From: Pseudomicrostroma phylloplanum
Lineage: Eukaryota > Basidiomycota > Exobasidiomycetes > Microstromatales
NCBI GenBank assembly: GCA_039545275.1
Contig: BCHS01000007.1
Span: 434,001-498,000, forward strand
DNA: 64,000 nt
Reading direction: 5' to 3'
Translations under genes and position numbers: made by a program
Part shown: piece by piece, positions 33,611 through 45,551 of the stretch
How the letters are laid out: each line of letters opens with the position of its first letter
Position numbering within the stretch: position 1 is the stretch's first letter
Notes under the pieces: generated by a model
What the model was told of the DNA's origin: nothing
Databases searched by the model: none
Seen by the model: the letters and a program-made list of their open reading frames with translations, nothing else

Positions 33611-33616
33611 TTTTTT
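33611..33616 (+). terminator. Pol III terminator of the tRNA
   Basis: A run of six T two bases after the discriminator base, the standard RNA polymerase III stop signal. Confidence 0.75.
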
Positions 33617-33761
33617 GCTCTCCAAAGCTCGATGATCGAGGGATTGCGCTCGAGCCAGGCGAAGATTGCTCTTACAGCGCCTCTTGGTGGAGGACCTTCC
33701 ATTCTTGTTGCTCTTGCCTAGCGTCCTATACACAACAGCCTCTCATCATCCGGTAAACAGT

Positions 33762-35694
33762 ATGACATCCTCTTCCTCGGCGTCTCCCTCTCAGACGCTC
33801 TTCAAGTCCTCTTTGCGACCAACCACTCGCAACCGTCCAGGCCCCTCGTCCACAGCAGGCAGCAATGCGGACCAGTGGCCCCCCTCCATGAATGCCTCCC
33901 ACCTGGACCCCTCACAATGGACCTATCTCGCCGAGGGAGGCAAGAACCTCCTATTGCGCTTCGATGGGGATCTCCAGGCGGGGAAAGAAGCGGGGNGGGN
34001 GAATGCGAATGGAAGTAGGGCGCTCGCTCTGCGAGTCGTCAAGTCTCAGCGGGGGCACGAAGGTGGCTCCTCCTCTGCTCAAGGCCCTGCAGACTCGCTG
34101 CCGCCTCGTCCAGACTTTGAAGCGTCGGTCATTGCTCCGCTCTTGGGCAAGGAGCACCTTCTCCCGCCCACGGCGCGCATCTCCCTCGAAGATGGACAAA
34201 GCTCTTTCCTGGAAAAGGCAGCAGCGAGGATCGAGCTTGCCCGCCCGGCTGAGCGACGCAGGGTCGCTGGTGTGGACCTCAAGGCTAGTTTCGTGGACGT
34301 AGTGGAGGACTTGACGTGGGCTGCTCCTGGAGATGAGGTGCTCGCGGTGGAGATCAAGGTGAGTCGAGTGCCTGGCAGCCCGGATTTCAGCCTTGACTGA
34401 CCGCTCGCTGATGGCCCGATCGCTCGCTCTGCCCTCTTGTGCTCGTCTGCTCGACTCTTACAGCCCAAGTGGCTCTTCCCTACAGGCGAGTATTCCCGCT
34501 ACAAGAAGCATCGTGTCCTCAAGTCGCAGGGCCACCTCACTCTCGAGCAGTGGAACGCACTATATGATCCTCTGGATCTCGTCTCTGGTGATGCTGAGAG
34601 GATACAAAAGGCTACTGAGGCATTGGTGCAGGACTGGGAGGGTGGAGGCAACAATCTGCGAGTGTTCGTGGGGGGACAGGCTGTGCGGGACGCTAAGGTG
34701 AGAAGGGAAAGATCCAGATCGTCACCCTTGTGTCTCAGGCTGACACAACCTGCCCGCCTCGTCTCCTTCATGACAGTCCAAGGACTTCCAACGGCTCCTC
34801 TCGAGACTGCATCCCCAGCCCACCTCCGATCAGTCTTCTAGCAGCCTCCTCCTTGCTGGTCTTCTGAAGGACATCCTCTCGACATCCGATGCACAGGCCG
34901 TCCTGAAGGGACTCGCCCACCTACAGTCCAGCCTCGCCCCGCTGGACATCAAGACCCTCTCGACCTGGTGGGGAGCACAGACGCGTGGGCAAGCTCTCGG
35001 GCAGGAACAAGGTGACAGCTCTTCTTCGTCCTCGCTCTCTGCTCCGCCGAGCCTGGAGGAGTATCGAGAGTTCGCAAAGGACTGGCTACAGATCCAGCCC
35101 AATTCCGATGGTGACAGCGACGATGCGCAGGACGAGTCGGCACCCTCCTCGTCGCTCGCACTCACGCTTCGCCAAGCCGTGCTCGGCACCCTCCTCTCTG
35201 CCACCTTCAAGGATTGCTCCCTCTTCCTGCGTCTGGGCCCCGAGCAGGAGGACATGACGCCAAGCAGTAGCGCTACCGCTCCTTCGACCTCAGATGCCGG
35301 AGCAGGAGCGGATAAAGCGCCCAAGCAGGAGCTGCAGACCCAGTCCCTCACCTCTGTCACCGAGAACTCGTCTTCTTCCAGCACCTCTGCGTCGCTTACG
35401 GCCTCGCTCTCGGCTTCTGCTTCGGCACTACTGGGCGGCTCTTCCTCTTACGTGGACCCAAAGCTCGTCGGCCCACACGTAGGGGAGAGAAACGCCCCTC
35501 GCAACGACACTCGGCACAATGGACAGCAAGAGCAGACAAAGAGTGCTGCAACGGCAGTAGGACACACGCTGCGCATCATCGACGTTGATGCTAAGCCGCT
35601 GCGCAAGCTGGGCTACTGGCTGCAGCTCGAGGGACAGCTCGAGGAGGCCTTTGAGCTTTGGAGAGGCAGGGTTGGGTCACTTGAGAAAGCGTGA
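33762..35694 (+). CDS. IPK1: Inositol-pentakisphosphate 2-kinase
   Basis: Phosphorylates inositol pentakisphosphate at the 2-position to make IP6. Exons 33762-34358, 34464-34697 and 34777-35694, all phase 0, with 105- and 79-nt introns; about 582 aa. Family motifs: WTYLAEGGKNLLLRFDG (nucleotide-binding start), the join EIK|PKWLFPTGEYSRYKKHR, LRVFVGGQAVRD, SATFKDCSLFLRL, and IIDVDAKPLRKLGYWLQLEG near the end. The C-terminal half contains Ser-rich insertions. Two ambiguous bases (33996 and 34000) leave two residues undefined. An in-frame upstream start at 33666 is possible, but the 33762 start fits the usual N-terminus better. Confidence 0.87.
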
Positions 35695-35764
35695 AGGGCT
35701 GCACGACAGGCCACAAGGTGGAACGTTGCGAGGATTCTGTCCGAAGCTTTCATTGCAAGATTAG

Positions 35765-35813
35765 ATGAGATGAGATGAGTCGCGGAACGACTGACTGACT
35801 GACTGACTGACTG
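35765..35813. repeat. GATGA and GACT simple repeats
   Basis: Short GATGA units (35765-35778) followed by about six GACT units (35789-35813), in the ~290-bp gap between convergent IPK1 and MOT1. No gene is seen in that gap. Confidence 0.7.
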
Positions 35814-35985
35814 AGAGATGAGAGATGAGCACAATACCAATGTACATGTTTTGAGAGCCGGAGAAACGCCAAGCAGGGAGAGCCTGTGTCCATCTATCTA
35901 TCTCGGCCCATCAAGAGACTTCCCATCCACGTTGTAATGTCCGCTCCCCTTACAACCTTTCCGCCCACGCCTTCATCTTGCACTT

Positions 35986-38900
35986 TCAGCCCTTCCACTG
36001 ACCCATTGCTGCATAGTCGTCGCCCGTATCTCCACTAGCTTCAAGTCCAGCAAGGAGTGCCTTCTGACTGAACCCCTTGCCCTTCTTTCCACCTGCCGCA
36101 AGCGCAGCTTCAAGCAAGGACTGTCCTCCCTCTGCCGCCCCACCCTGACTCTTGCCAGCCGCTCCGCCACCCGCCGCGCCAGGCGTAAAGAGGTCCAAGA
36201 CCTGCTCCGTAGCCATACTATCCAACCCTTTATTCTGCTGCGTCACAATCGCATTTGCCACGTTCAGCTTGAACTGCTGCAGACCCATGATGCGCGCCTC
36301 GAGTGTATCGCGCGTGATCAGACGGTACACATTCACGACCCTCTTCTGTCCCAAGCGGTGCGCGCGGTCCATGGCCTGCAGGTCCTTCATGGGATTCCAG
36401 TCGTGCTCGACAAAGATGACCGTATCTGCCCCCGTGAGCGTGAGGCCCAACCCTCCCACTTGGGTGGTGAGGAGGAGCACATCGATGGATGGGTCCGAGT
36501 TGAATTGCGTGACGATGCCGTGGCGCTTCTCAGAGGGGACGGACCCGTCTAGACGCATGTAGGTGACAGAGGGCATGTGAACCTTGAAGAGGTCGTGCTC
36601 GATGATGTTCATCATCTGCTTCATCTGGCAGAAGATCAGCACACGATGCTGCGAGGAGACGGGACCTTCGTCCAGGGCGCTACCGGCACTGCCGTTGTTG
36701 GCCATGGGCACGCCGATACCACACGTCTGAAGGAGCTCGCGAAGGGCTTCCAGTTTGGGAGCATGTCGGATATCCTTGAGTGAGCCACCGTTCTTGACAA
36801 GACGATCCTCGATGGCGCGATGCTTGGGGTTGGAAGCGTCAAAGACGAGGGAAGGGTGGTTGACGAGCTTGCGGAGGTACTGCAATGTCTGGAAGACGTG
36901 CTGCTTCTCCTCCAACGGTGCCTCCTCTTCACCCTCCAGAAGCTCCTCGACGTCCTTGCCGCCACGATTGTAGTCATCGTACAGCTCCTTCTGGATCGCT
37001 CCGAGGTCACATTCGACATCCTGGATGATCTTGGGGGGCAGATCGTCAAGGACGTCGTCTTTGAGTCTCCTTAACAGGAATGGTAGCACCTGCTTGTGGA
37101 GCGACTCCAGCGCCAACGAGGCGGCCTCCGACTCCTTTGCCGAAGCCTTGCCCTCCCTCGTAGCCAGGATAGGCTTGCCAAACCTCTCGTGGAAGGAGCG
37201 CTCGGTGCCCAGAAAGCCGGGCATGAGGAAGTCAAAGAGCGACCAGAGCTCAAGGACATTGTTCTGCACAGGTGTCCCCGTGAGGATCAAGCGGTGGTTG
37301 GCCTTGATCATCTTGACTGCTTGCGTCGTCTTGGTCTTGCCTCCCTTGATGATGTGCCCTTCGTCGAGGACGCAGTAATGCCAGTTGAGAGTCGAGAGGT
37401 AGGCAATATCGTTCCGCACAACATCGTATGACATGACCACGACGTCATGCTTCGCGAATTGCGACTGCAATGCCTGCCTCTCGGCGGGAACACCAGAGTA
37501 CAGGAGCGGCGAGAGGTTCGTAGCATACTTCTGGATCTCGTGATACCAGTGACCCGTCAGCGTGGGTGGGCACACCACAAGTGAGGGCAACGGAGCCGAG
37601 TCTGGACTTCTGGAAGTCTTCCACCGCTCGTCCCTCTCGTAGTGCTTGCTGGCCAGGATACAAATAGACTGCAGCGTCTTGCCAAGCCCCATGTCGTCGC
37701 ACAAGATCCCATGCAGCTGGAACTTGGCGAGAAAGTTCATCCAGCTGACTCCCTCGCGCTGGTACTTGCGGAGCTCAGCATTGACCTTCACGGGGATCTC
37801 GTACGGCTCCACTTTGTTGCCATCCAGGAGCTGGGAGAGGAACTTGCGCTCCTCATCTCGTCGTTGAAGCAGATCAGCAGGGAAGCCCACAGGGTCTGGC
37901 AGCCCAGCCTCGAGGGGAACCATCTTGATGAGGGAAGCGAAGGTGTTTGTAGCCATCAGACGCACAGCATCATCCGAGTCGGACATCCTCCCCAAGATCG
38001 GCACGATCAATACGATCACGTAAGGCAAGAGCTTGAGGTCCAATCGATTGACGACGTGCGATAGCACTTCGATCGCACCCTGGCGGTTAGTGAGAATCTT
38101 CACATCTCCCAGGACTGGCAGCACGTCCCTCACGATGTGAATCATCGTCGACTGTGTCATCGAGTCTGCCAAGCTGCTGAGACACTTTGCAGCGGCGGAC
38201 CGGACGACGGCAAAGGAGCTCCGCAGGGCTGTGGAAAGCACCGGGAGCAAAGAGTCCAGTCGGCCTTGGTGATCCTGGGTGAGATGGATGCTGACAGCGT
38301 CGATCAAGGTACAGCCGTCCAGCACGCCTTGACCCTTTTCAGCACTGGTCTCAAGCGCTGCGTCTCCACCTTGTCCAGTGAAGACTTCGACGAGAGTCGC
38401 TGTCATACCTTCCCAGAGAGCAGGAGCGAGTTCGAAAAGGTCCTTACCGAAGCGGTCGGCCATTTCTTGCAGCGTCATCTCAGCACCTCGTCGGATGAGC
38501 TTGCCTTGTCGAACCTCCTCGCTCTCGTCCAAGTCGACATTCGAAGCGATTGCCGCTTTGCCCCTACCTCTGGCGGGAAGAGGCTCGTTGAGCGACAGGA
38601 TGCCTTCCCTCGTCTTCTTGGTGGCCTCGAAGATGGCAGTTCTCGTGGCGTCTTGGCAGACAAATGCGCAGAGGTTCTTGACGATCTTGGGCGACGGGTC
38701 CGCCTTGGCAAGTGGGGATCTACAGAAAGCCACAAAGCTGGCCACACTGCGCGCCGATCTCTGTTGCAGGTCTATGTTCTCTTCGAACTTGACGCTGTTC
38801 ATGATGCTTCGGATGATGGGGTTCAGCTTCGACGGCAGCGTCTTGAGTGCGATGAGAGCGGCAGAGATGGCTGCGTACACCTGGGTGTCTTGCTTGTCCT

Positions 38901-41900
38901 TCGCATCGCGGTAGAAGGCTACAGCAGCGATGATCTTGTGTCTTCTATCCTCGAGGAGCGGCAGGACCGTTTGCCGCACCTTGGGACCGACGGCAGAAGA
39001 CAGTGAGTCAAAGTCGTTTGTCACAACACGTTGTGCACTTTCGACGGTAAAGGCGTTGCGATCATGGCCAAGTGGATCGACGTACGTGGGTAGCGTGGGA
39101 AGCTTGGCCTTTGGTACCTTGCCTTCATTCTGGAAGGCTCGTAGGAGGGCTACACAGTCTGTCTGCATTCTCGTCAGACGAAGTGTCATCTCCGCCCATG
39201 TAGATGGTGGAGGAGCATTGATGAGGTCAAGGAGTGTGCCCGTCAAGGAGGAAGTCGAGGAGACTGCACCTCCTGCTTCGGCCCACTCCTGAACTACTGT
39301 GGCAGCGAGACACCTTTGGAGGGCCGAGCACGAATCCAGGTAGCCCTGAAACAGAGGAGCTGCACGTTCCGTCGAAAGACTCGCAAACGCTACGCCCAAC
39401 GCATGCGCTGCACCGAGTCGGCCTCTGATGACCGTGTCCACGCCTACTAGCGCGAGGTCCTGATTCAGGATAGACTTGTCCACATTGTAGCGACTGCCGT
39501 CGGTCGAGGTCGTGGCGACAGCAGTGTAGAAGAGAGTGAAGTCAAAGGGAGTGCCCAGTGGTGTCATCAAGATGTTCAACAGAGACTCAATGTGCGGCAC
39601 AAAGAAGTCTGTCAAGGTGTTGGAGCTCTTTGCGCATTCCAATGCAGCATGCCAGGCCCGAGTGGTCGCTTCGCGGATGTGAGGCTTCTCCTCAACGATG
39701 AGGTTCTGGAAGAGCAGGCGGAAGACTCGGTCGTCGAGCCACCCATCCTGTGTCAGGTCGCCAGCCAGGAATACTTGCAGCGTGTTGAGTACAGAAAGAC
39801 GGACGGATGTGATGGTGTGTCGGAAGAACGGATAGGTGAGGGGAACGAGGCTTGCCAAAGGTTTGCCCGATGTGCGCAATAGATCGATGACAGCTCGATG
39901 TCGCAGCAGAAGTGCCAGTAGATCCATAACACTCCCCGTGGAGCTGTTGAGGTCGTCCTTGAGGTCGCTGAGGCAGTTCCATAGGGTATCCAGCAGGTTG
40001 GGCAGCCTGTCTGACAGTTCTCCCACTAGAGCATTGTCTGCCATTGGGAGCAAGACGCTCGAAGCAGCAGCTCGAATGTCATCGTCACTGTCGCCGAGGC
40101 ATAGCACTGCCACATCGACGACCTCCGCGAGTGATGCTGTGTCAACATCACCACTTTGAAGTGCAAAGCGGTTGCGAGCCTCAATGACCCATCGAAGTCC
40201 ACTAAGCCCAGCATGTCTGACTTCCCAGGCATAGCCAGTATCCCCTCGCCGCCCTAGACGTTTCTCGTCTTCCGCCACAACGAAGCTTTGGCGGATCATG
40301 CCAAGGAGCACTTTCTGCGTCTGCTGCACCGACTCTTTTGCCAGGTGAGGAAGCAAAGCCGAAAGGGCTTGCGCCCCGACCTCTCTCACTGGCGCGACGA
40401 CGTGGTCGAAGACAAAGTCGCTCAGTCGATCCAATGAGAGAAGACAAATGATCTTGACGGCGCAATCTTCGGCCCATTTGCCCTTGCGTGCTCGATTTTC
40501 GGCATCAGTCTGGGCCAAGAGGGACATACCTGCGCCAGCGCCTTGGTTGGAGAAGATGGATCGAAGGCCTAGACAAGCACCGTGCCTTGTTTCCCATCGC
40601 GGGGAGAAGAGATCGAGCAAGAGGAGTGATGTGAGATGGGCGAAGGGCCACTCGCCCGGAGGTGCGACGAGAGACACGGTGTTCGAAGTGGCAGAGACGG
40701 CTCCCGAGGCCTTGCCGCCTACACCGGGAGATCCAACAGGACTCGAGCCATTGACTGAGTTGCCATTTGTGTGAGCCTTGTGACCAGCCTCCATGTAGTC
40801 TGTAGGAGTCACAGCGCCCGATCGACTTGGCGTCTTGATGCGTAGCCCAGTAGCACTCGAGAACGTCTCCGCCGCAGAAGGTGTGGTCGCGGATCCGCCA
40901 GCAGATCCGGTACCGTCCAACACTCGGATCTTGCCACTGTCCATCGTGGCAGACGAGATGCTGCCAAGATTCTTGCCTTCCAGCTTCCGCTTCCTCTTGA
41001 GCTGATTGCGTTCTCGAGCGCTTAGCTTGCTCATGTCAATCTCCTCTGCAGGGCTCGGTGGTGCGACCGGAGTAGTGGGCGTCGCGACTTCTCGTTTGAT
41101 AGTAGTGGGTGCCTTAGCAGAAGAAGTCGCTGAAGAGGCAGGAGAGGCTGTACTGCTGCCCCCAGGCGTAAAGCGTGGAGGCGGTAGCTTCGAGATGAGA
41201 CTTGCTGGAGGTAGGCCTGGTGAAGAAGCAGTCGATGCAGTCTTACCGGCCGCAAAGCTCGCTTCTCCTTGCTTGAGCTCCTCTTCCATATCTAGACCGA
41301 TGTCCATGTCGATACCGCCCATGCCGCCGAGTCCCATCTTTGCCATGTCGGCCTTGGCCTGAGCCAACCGATCGGCTACAGTGCCTCCAGCAGAGAAGAT
41401 GTCGTACTCCTTTCCAGTAGACGAGAGCAGTTTGACGCCATTCTTCAGCACAAGAGGTAGGTCGAAGTTGCTGAATGACAGAAGATCATCTTGAGACATG
41501 GGAGCGAGTGCGTCGGTAGAAGCGTCTGCATCTTGAGTCAGCTCCTTTTTGATCGAAGAGGAAGACGCGGCAGTTGCTGTTTCGGAGATGGGGGCCCATA
41601 CTCCTGCTCCTCTACAGATGGACTCGATGGCGAGCGCAGCTGCTTCACGAGTGTCCCACGACCGTGAGTGGAGAAAGGGTACGATGCGGGAACACAGATG
41701 AAGCGCCTCGTCCCACTCGCCCCGAGTGCCGCGATAGACGTCGCTGGACTGCTGGTGCTTCTGGGTCACATCGACGTCCTGGCCCGACGAGTCAGGCGAA
41801 TCTTCAGACTTGAGCGACGGTATCGACTCTTTTGGGATGGGTTGATGTGAAGTCGCGCCTCCTCGGACTCGCTGGCTTGCGATTTGTCCCAACTGCCGAG

Positions 41901-42095
41901 CGGCTGTGCTTTTGATGGCTGGAGTGGAGCCAGTATCGAGCAAGGAGACGAGCCGCTCAAGGCCTGTGAGTGAATGAAGAGGGATAGTCACATGAGCGGG
42001 AAGAACAGTCAGATACTAGCCCGCGCTGCGCAAGAGGGGACCTCAAGCAAGACAGGCCGCACCCGGTACTACTACTCACGAGTGGCAGCCGCCAT
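35986..42095 (-). CDS. MOT1: MOT1/BTAF1, TBP-removing Swi2/Snf2 ATPase
   Basis: A nuclear ATPase that strips TATA-binding protein from DNA. Exons complement(42095-42080, 41963-35986). The 16-nt first exon encodes MAAAT plus one base and splices over 116 nt to rebuild MAAATRLERLVSLLDTGST, the conserved Mot1 N-terminus; the long frame itself has only a GTG at its edge. 1997 aa (yeast about 1867). HEAT-type repeats fill the first ~1350 residues, with a Ser/Thr/Pro-rich insert near 250-420. The ATPase has DDMGLGKTLQSICILASKH near 1427, CVLDEGHIIKGG, LTGTPVQNNVLELWSLFDFL, and VEHDWNPMKDLQAMDRAHRLGQ near 1860. No frameshift is seen. Confidence 0.95.
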
Positions 42096-42895
42096 TGTTC
42101 GTCACCGGTGTCTTCACCGTCTTACGACGTCCTTGTCAACCTCTTCACCCCTGCTCCCCGGTCGCAGAGTACAGCCTCTACTGGCCTCTACTCTGCGTTC
42201 TTCCTCTTTCCGTCAAGGAGCGGAAGTAGGAGCGAGCGAGCACAGGACTGTTCCGAAGAGGTCTGTGCGTTGCGTGAGTGTGTGTGTGTGACAGGGTTGC
42301 GCGCGGCGCAGTAGGAGGGGGTGGAATGGCGGAAGAGGCTCGTGGGGCGAGCGGGCGGTGCGGGGCGTGCGACAAGTGGGGGGCTTGTCTTATATGTCAG
42401 AGGGACCCTCTGCACCTGCCCTCTGCGTCTCTGCCTCTGCGCCCACGCCCGGCCCCCTGCCACGTGATTTCTCTTCCCTTGACCGGTCCAGCCTCGGCCC
42501 AGGCACCCCGGCACGGATCGGAAGATCCGCCCCGAGCGCCTAGGACTTCTCCACGTCGCGCTCATTCGACGTACCTACGTGGAGCGTGGAGCTCAGCACC
42601 GGGTCGGTAGAGGGTAAGGCCCCGCTGAGCAGCCAGTCTGGCGGCCGATGAAGTATGTCTCTACATCTGCATCCGTCTTAGTCATCCAGACAGGCTCACG
42701 ACTAGAGCATACACGATGAGCAGCGGCGGCGGTACAACAGGGAACGTAGAAATGTATTGGCACAACAAGTTTTGGTAAAGACAACGACGCATCTAGAGGG
42801 GGCAGATGATTGTGGGGCAGAATTCTACGAACACTATTTTTTGGTCGATCATCAGAGCCACTGCAGCTTGAGTGAACCTTCGCAGCTGCTCTGAT
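42096..42895. other. Intergenic region upstream of MOT1
   Basis: 800 bp between the MOT1 start and the 3' end of the Gln/His-rich gene. It contains a TG repeat near 42279-42291 and GC-rich stretches; I see no gene in it. It should hold the MOT1 promoter. Confidence 0.45.
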
Positions 42896-45010
42896 CTACT
42901 CCTGCTGCTCCAGCGGCTCAACCAAGAACTGCTGCTCCGGCTGCTCCAGCTGCTCCGGCTGTTCAGGCTGCTCATTGATCAGATCCTGAGCTTTGAATTC
43001 TGGCTCCGGCTCCGGCTCCGCCTCCTGGCCCTGCTCCTGTTCCTGGCCTTGGTCCTCCCCCTGCTGCTGCTGATGTTGCTCTTCGTAATGCTGCTCTTCA
43101 TGCTGTGGCTGCTCCATCTGCTGCTCATCCCCTAGCGGCACCTCTTGCTGCTGTTCTTCAAGCTGTTGCTGGTGCTGCTGTTCTTCCTCTTCCTGTTGCG
43201 CCTGAGCCTGCTGAATAGCCTGGGCAGCTTGCGCCTGCAATTGCTCTTCGTGTTGCTGCTGAGCTGCTGCTGCTGCAGCCGCAAGATCTTGCGCCAATTG
43301 ATGACCCTGCTCCTCATCTCCCATCTGAGGCTGATGTTCCTGCTGCTCCTGTGGAACCCCGTCCATGTCGTGGTGCTGCTGATCCTCATAGCCTTCCGGG
43401 TGCTGCTCCAGGTATGCAGAAGCATCGACCTCGCCTTGATCGTCCACACCCTCAGCTCCCATCGTGTCGTTGGGGTCCCCGCCCTCTTCGTATTCATCCT
43501 TGTCCGTCTTGCGCTTCTTCTTGGGCTTGCCATCCTGACTCTCTCCGGGTCGGCGGATGCCCTTGCTGTTGCTTCCTCCTGGCTGGAGTGAACAAGGCTT
43601 GCTCAGGAATTTGCAGTACACGCACTTGTTGCCAGGGATGTGAAAGCAGGGCAGCGGATTGTCGTAGCCGGTGCACCGGTCGCATGGGTGTTCAGCAAGT
43701 GGGTATGTATCTGCCATCTGTTGAGCAGATTGCACGTGCTTCTGACGACCAGATGACACGCTTGGCGGACAAGGGAAGACGAATCGCTTGATGGTGGTGC
43801 CTTCGACGACGGGCCCGCTGCAGAAGGCGTGGCCCGATCCGGGACGATGGGTGTGACCACCAATCGTGTTGGGCACAGTACCCGGTGCTCTTGAGCCGCG
43901 GACCTTGGTCTTGGGTATGGTGTGGTCGGAAGCCGAAGGGTCATCGGGATGCTGCTGCTGGTTGTATGCGGCGATGTTGGCTTGGTAATTGGGGTTGCTG
44001 TACGGGTTCGCGGCAGCAGCAGCGTTGGCATAGCTGGACAGCTGAGCATAATCCCAAGTCTGTCCGTTGCGTTGCGATTGGGCAGCAAGAGCGGCGGCGA
44101 TGGCGTAGGCTGGGTTCACTCCCGAGGATGCTGCAGCAGCAGCAGCGGCAGCGGCAGCAGCGTCCCTCGCAGAATTGTGAGCGCCATCGGTACCGTAAGC
44201 AGCCTGAGAGCCGTAGCCGCCGTTCGGTGAAGCGGCCGAGTAGGCTGCGATAGCATTCTGAACCTGCTGCTGCTGGGCAGCTGCCTGACTGTTGCTCTCG
44301 GCAGCCATGCCCAGCAAGAGGCCGGCATCGCCAGCGTCAACGCCCTGTTCGATCTTGCCGTCTTGACCAACGTCTCCTATTTGGCCATTGTGCTCGCCGT
44401 TCTGCCCGTCCTGAAGTTCTCCTGTGCCGAGGTCACCATGTTGAAGCTTGCCATCCTGATCGAGTTGCTGACCATGATGCTGAGTTGCGGCAGCGGCAGC
44501 GGCGGCGGCTGCTGCTGCCTGAGCTTGAAGCTGTTGTTGGCCTTGTTGCCAAGCTTCTGCAAACCTGTTCATGTCTTGAGCTCCATTGGGAAAGAAAGGG
44601 AGGAAGTCGAAGGCAGTTGCCTCGGCGGGGGCAGCGTCTGCATCGTGTTCATGCTGTTCCAGCTTGCCATCGGCGCCTTCATGTTCGGTAGGGTCCTGTT
44701 GGTGGTGGGTATCGTGTTGCTGATGGTCCTGGTATTGCTGATGATCATGGTGGTATAATGCTTCTTGATCTCCGGTCTCGTCTGGGTGCTGAAGTTGCTG
44801 CTGATGTTCCTCGGTGGTGTGTTGGTAGACTTCGTTGATGGCGTCGGTGATGGCGGGGTCCTGGTGATGGTGATGGTGTTGGTGGATGGATGGGTCGTGA
44901 TCGAGGAGGCCATGGTCTCCACTACCATCGTCGTGGTGTTGTTCGTGTTGTTTCACATCTCCGTCGAGATTGACGTCGGCAGTGACGTCGTGCTCGATAG
45001 CGGCAGACAT
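42896..45010 (-). CDS. Gln/His-rich protein with zinc-cluster-like Cys motif
   Basis: 704 aa from ATG 45010; the longer frame opens at a GTG. The N- and C-terminal thirds are dominated by Gln, His, Asp and Ala runs. The centre has a compact conserved-looking block: KRFVFPCPPSVSSGRQKHV, then HPCDRCTGYDNPLPC and GNKCVYCKFLSKPC, followed by a basic stretch GKPKKKRKTDK that could be a nuclear signal. The six Cys are spaced C-x2-C-x8-C-x7-C-x2-C-x6-C, close to but not the classical Zn2Cys6 pattern. A transcription regulator is a reasonable inference; I do not recognise a named family. It is divergent from PGK1. Confidence 0.65.
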   Translation of the reverse strand: MSAAIEHDVTADVNLDGDVKQHEQHHDDGSGDHGLLDHDPSIHQHHHHHQDPAITDAINEVYQHTTEEHQQQLQHPDETGDQEALYHHDHQQYQDHQQHDTHHQQDPTEHEGADGKLEQHEHDADAAPAEATAFDFLPFFPNGAQDMNRFAEAWQQGQQQLQAQAAAAAAAAAAATQHHGQQLDQDGKLQHGDLGTGELQDGQNGEHNGQIGDVGQDGKIEQGVDAGDAGLLLGMAAESNSQAAAQQQQVQNAIAAYSAASPNGGYGSQAAYGTDGAHNSARDAAAAAAAAAAASSGVNPAYAIAAALAAQSQRNGQTWDYAQLSSYANAAAAANPYSNPNYQANIAAYNQQQHPDDPSASDHTIPKTKVRGSRAPGTVPNTIGGHTHRPGSGHAFCSGPVVEGTTIKRFVFPCPPSVSSGRQKHVQSAQQMADTYPLAEHPCDRCTGYDNPLPCFHIPGNKCVYCKFLSKPCSLQPGGSNSKGIRRPGESQDGKPKKKRKTDKDEYEEGGDPNDTMGAEGVDDQGEVDASAYLEQHPEGYEDQQHHDMDGVPQEQQEHQPQMGDEEQGHQLAQDLAAAAAAAQQQHEEQLQAQAAQAIQQAQAQQEEEEQQHQQQLEEQQQEVPLGDEQQMEQPQHEEQHYEEQHQQQQGEDQGQEQEQGQEAEPEPEPEFKAQDLINEQPEQPEQLEQPEQQFLVEPLEQQE

Positions 45011-45551
45011 TGTCGGGGGGCGGATGTGACCACGAACGCGCACTGGTATCGCGCAAAGGTGGGCGAGGTAGCGCGGTGGGGGAACGGGGGGGGGCGAGGC
45101 TCGGCCGAGGGCTGTCGCCTTTGTGCGCTCTTGGTGACCTAGTGGGTCGGACCGGTGTCACCCAGCCGGGGTCACGCGAGACAGTGGGGGAGCGAGGTAG
45201 CAGCAAGTGGATGCAGCCGATGCGTGCGTACGAGTGCTGACGTTGAGGATGCTTCAAGGTGTCGATGGTGGCGAGTGAGACGGGCGAGTATCGTCCGAGG
45301 TGAAAACGAGAAGGTCAGGTCGAAAAGTTCGGCTCCGTCACGTGTCGGAGGCCGTTGTGCCCGGATTAGGATTGGGGTGGAAGGAGTGGTGGCTGGTGGA
45401 GTTGGGCGGATACGCCCGGGCCCAGGACTGGCAATGGCTGTGAAATGCACACCGATAGAGAGGATCGACCATCAGCATCGTCACACCCACCATCATACCA
45501 CGACTTCGTATCCCCTCATTGTCATCGCCCTTCCGCTACAACAACACCACC
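45011..45551. other. Divergent promoter region, Gln/His-rich gene / PGK1
   Basis: 541 bp between divergent starts. The PGK1-proximal 100 bp is rich in CA and pyrimidines (CATCAGCATCGTCACACCCACC...), typical of strongly expressed fungal genes. No gene is seen. Confidence 0.45.

Noticed and set aside
38137..39006. 289-codon plus-strand open frame opposite MOT1
   Set aside because: Shadow of the HEAT-repeat region; composition follows the complementary coding frame.
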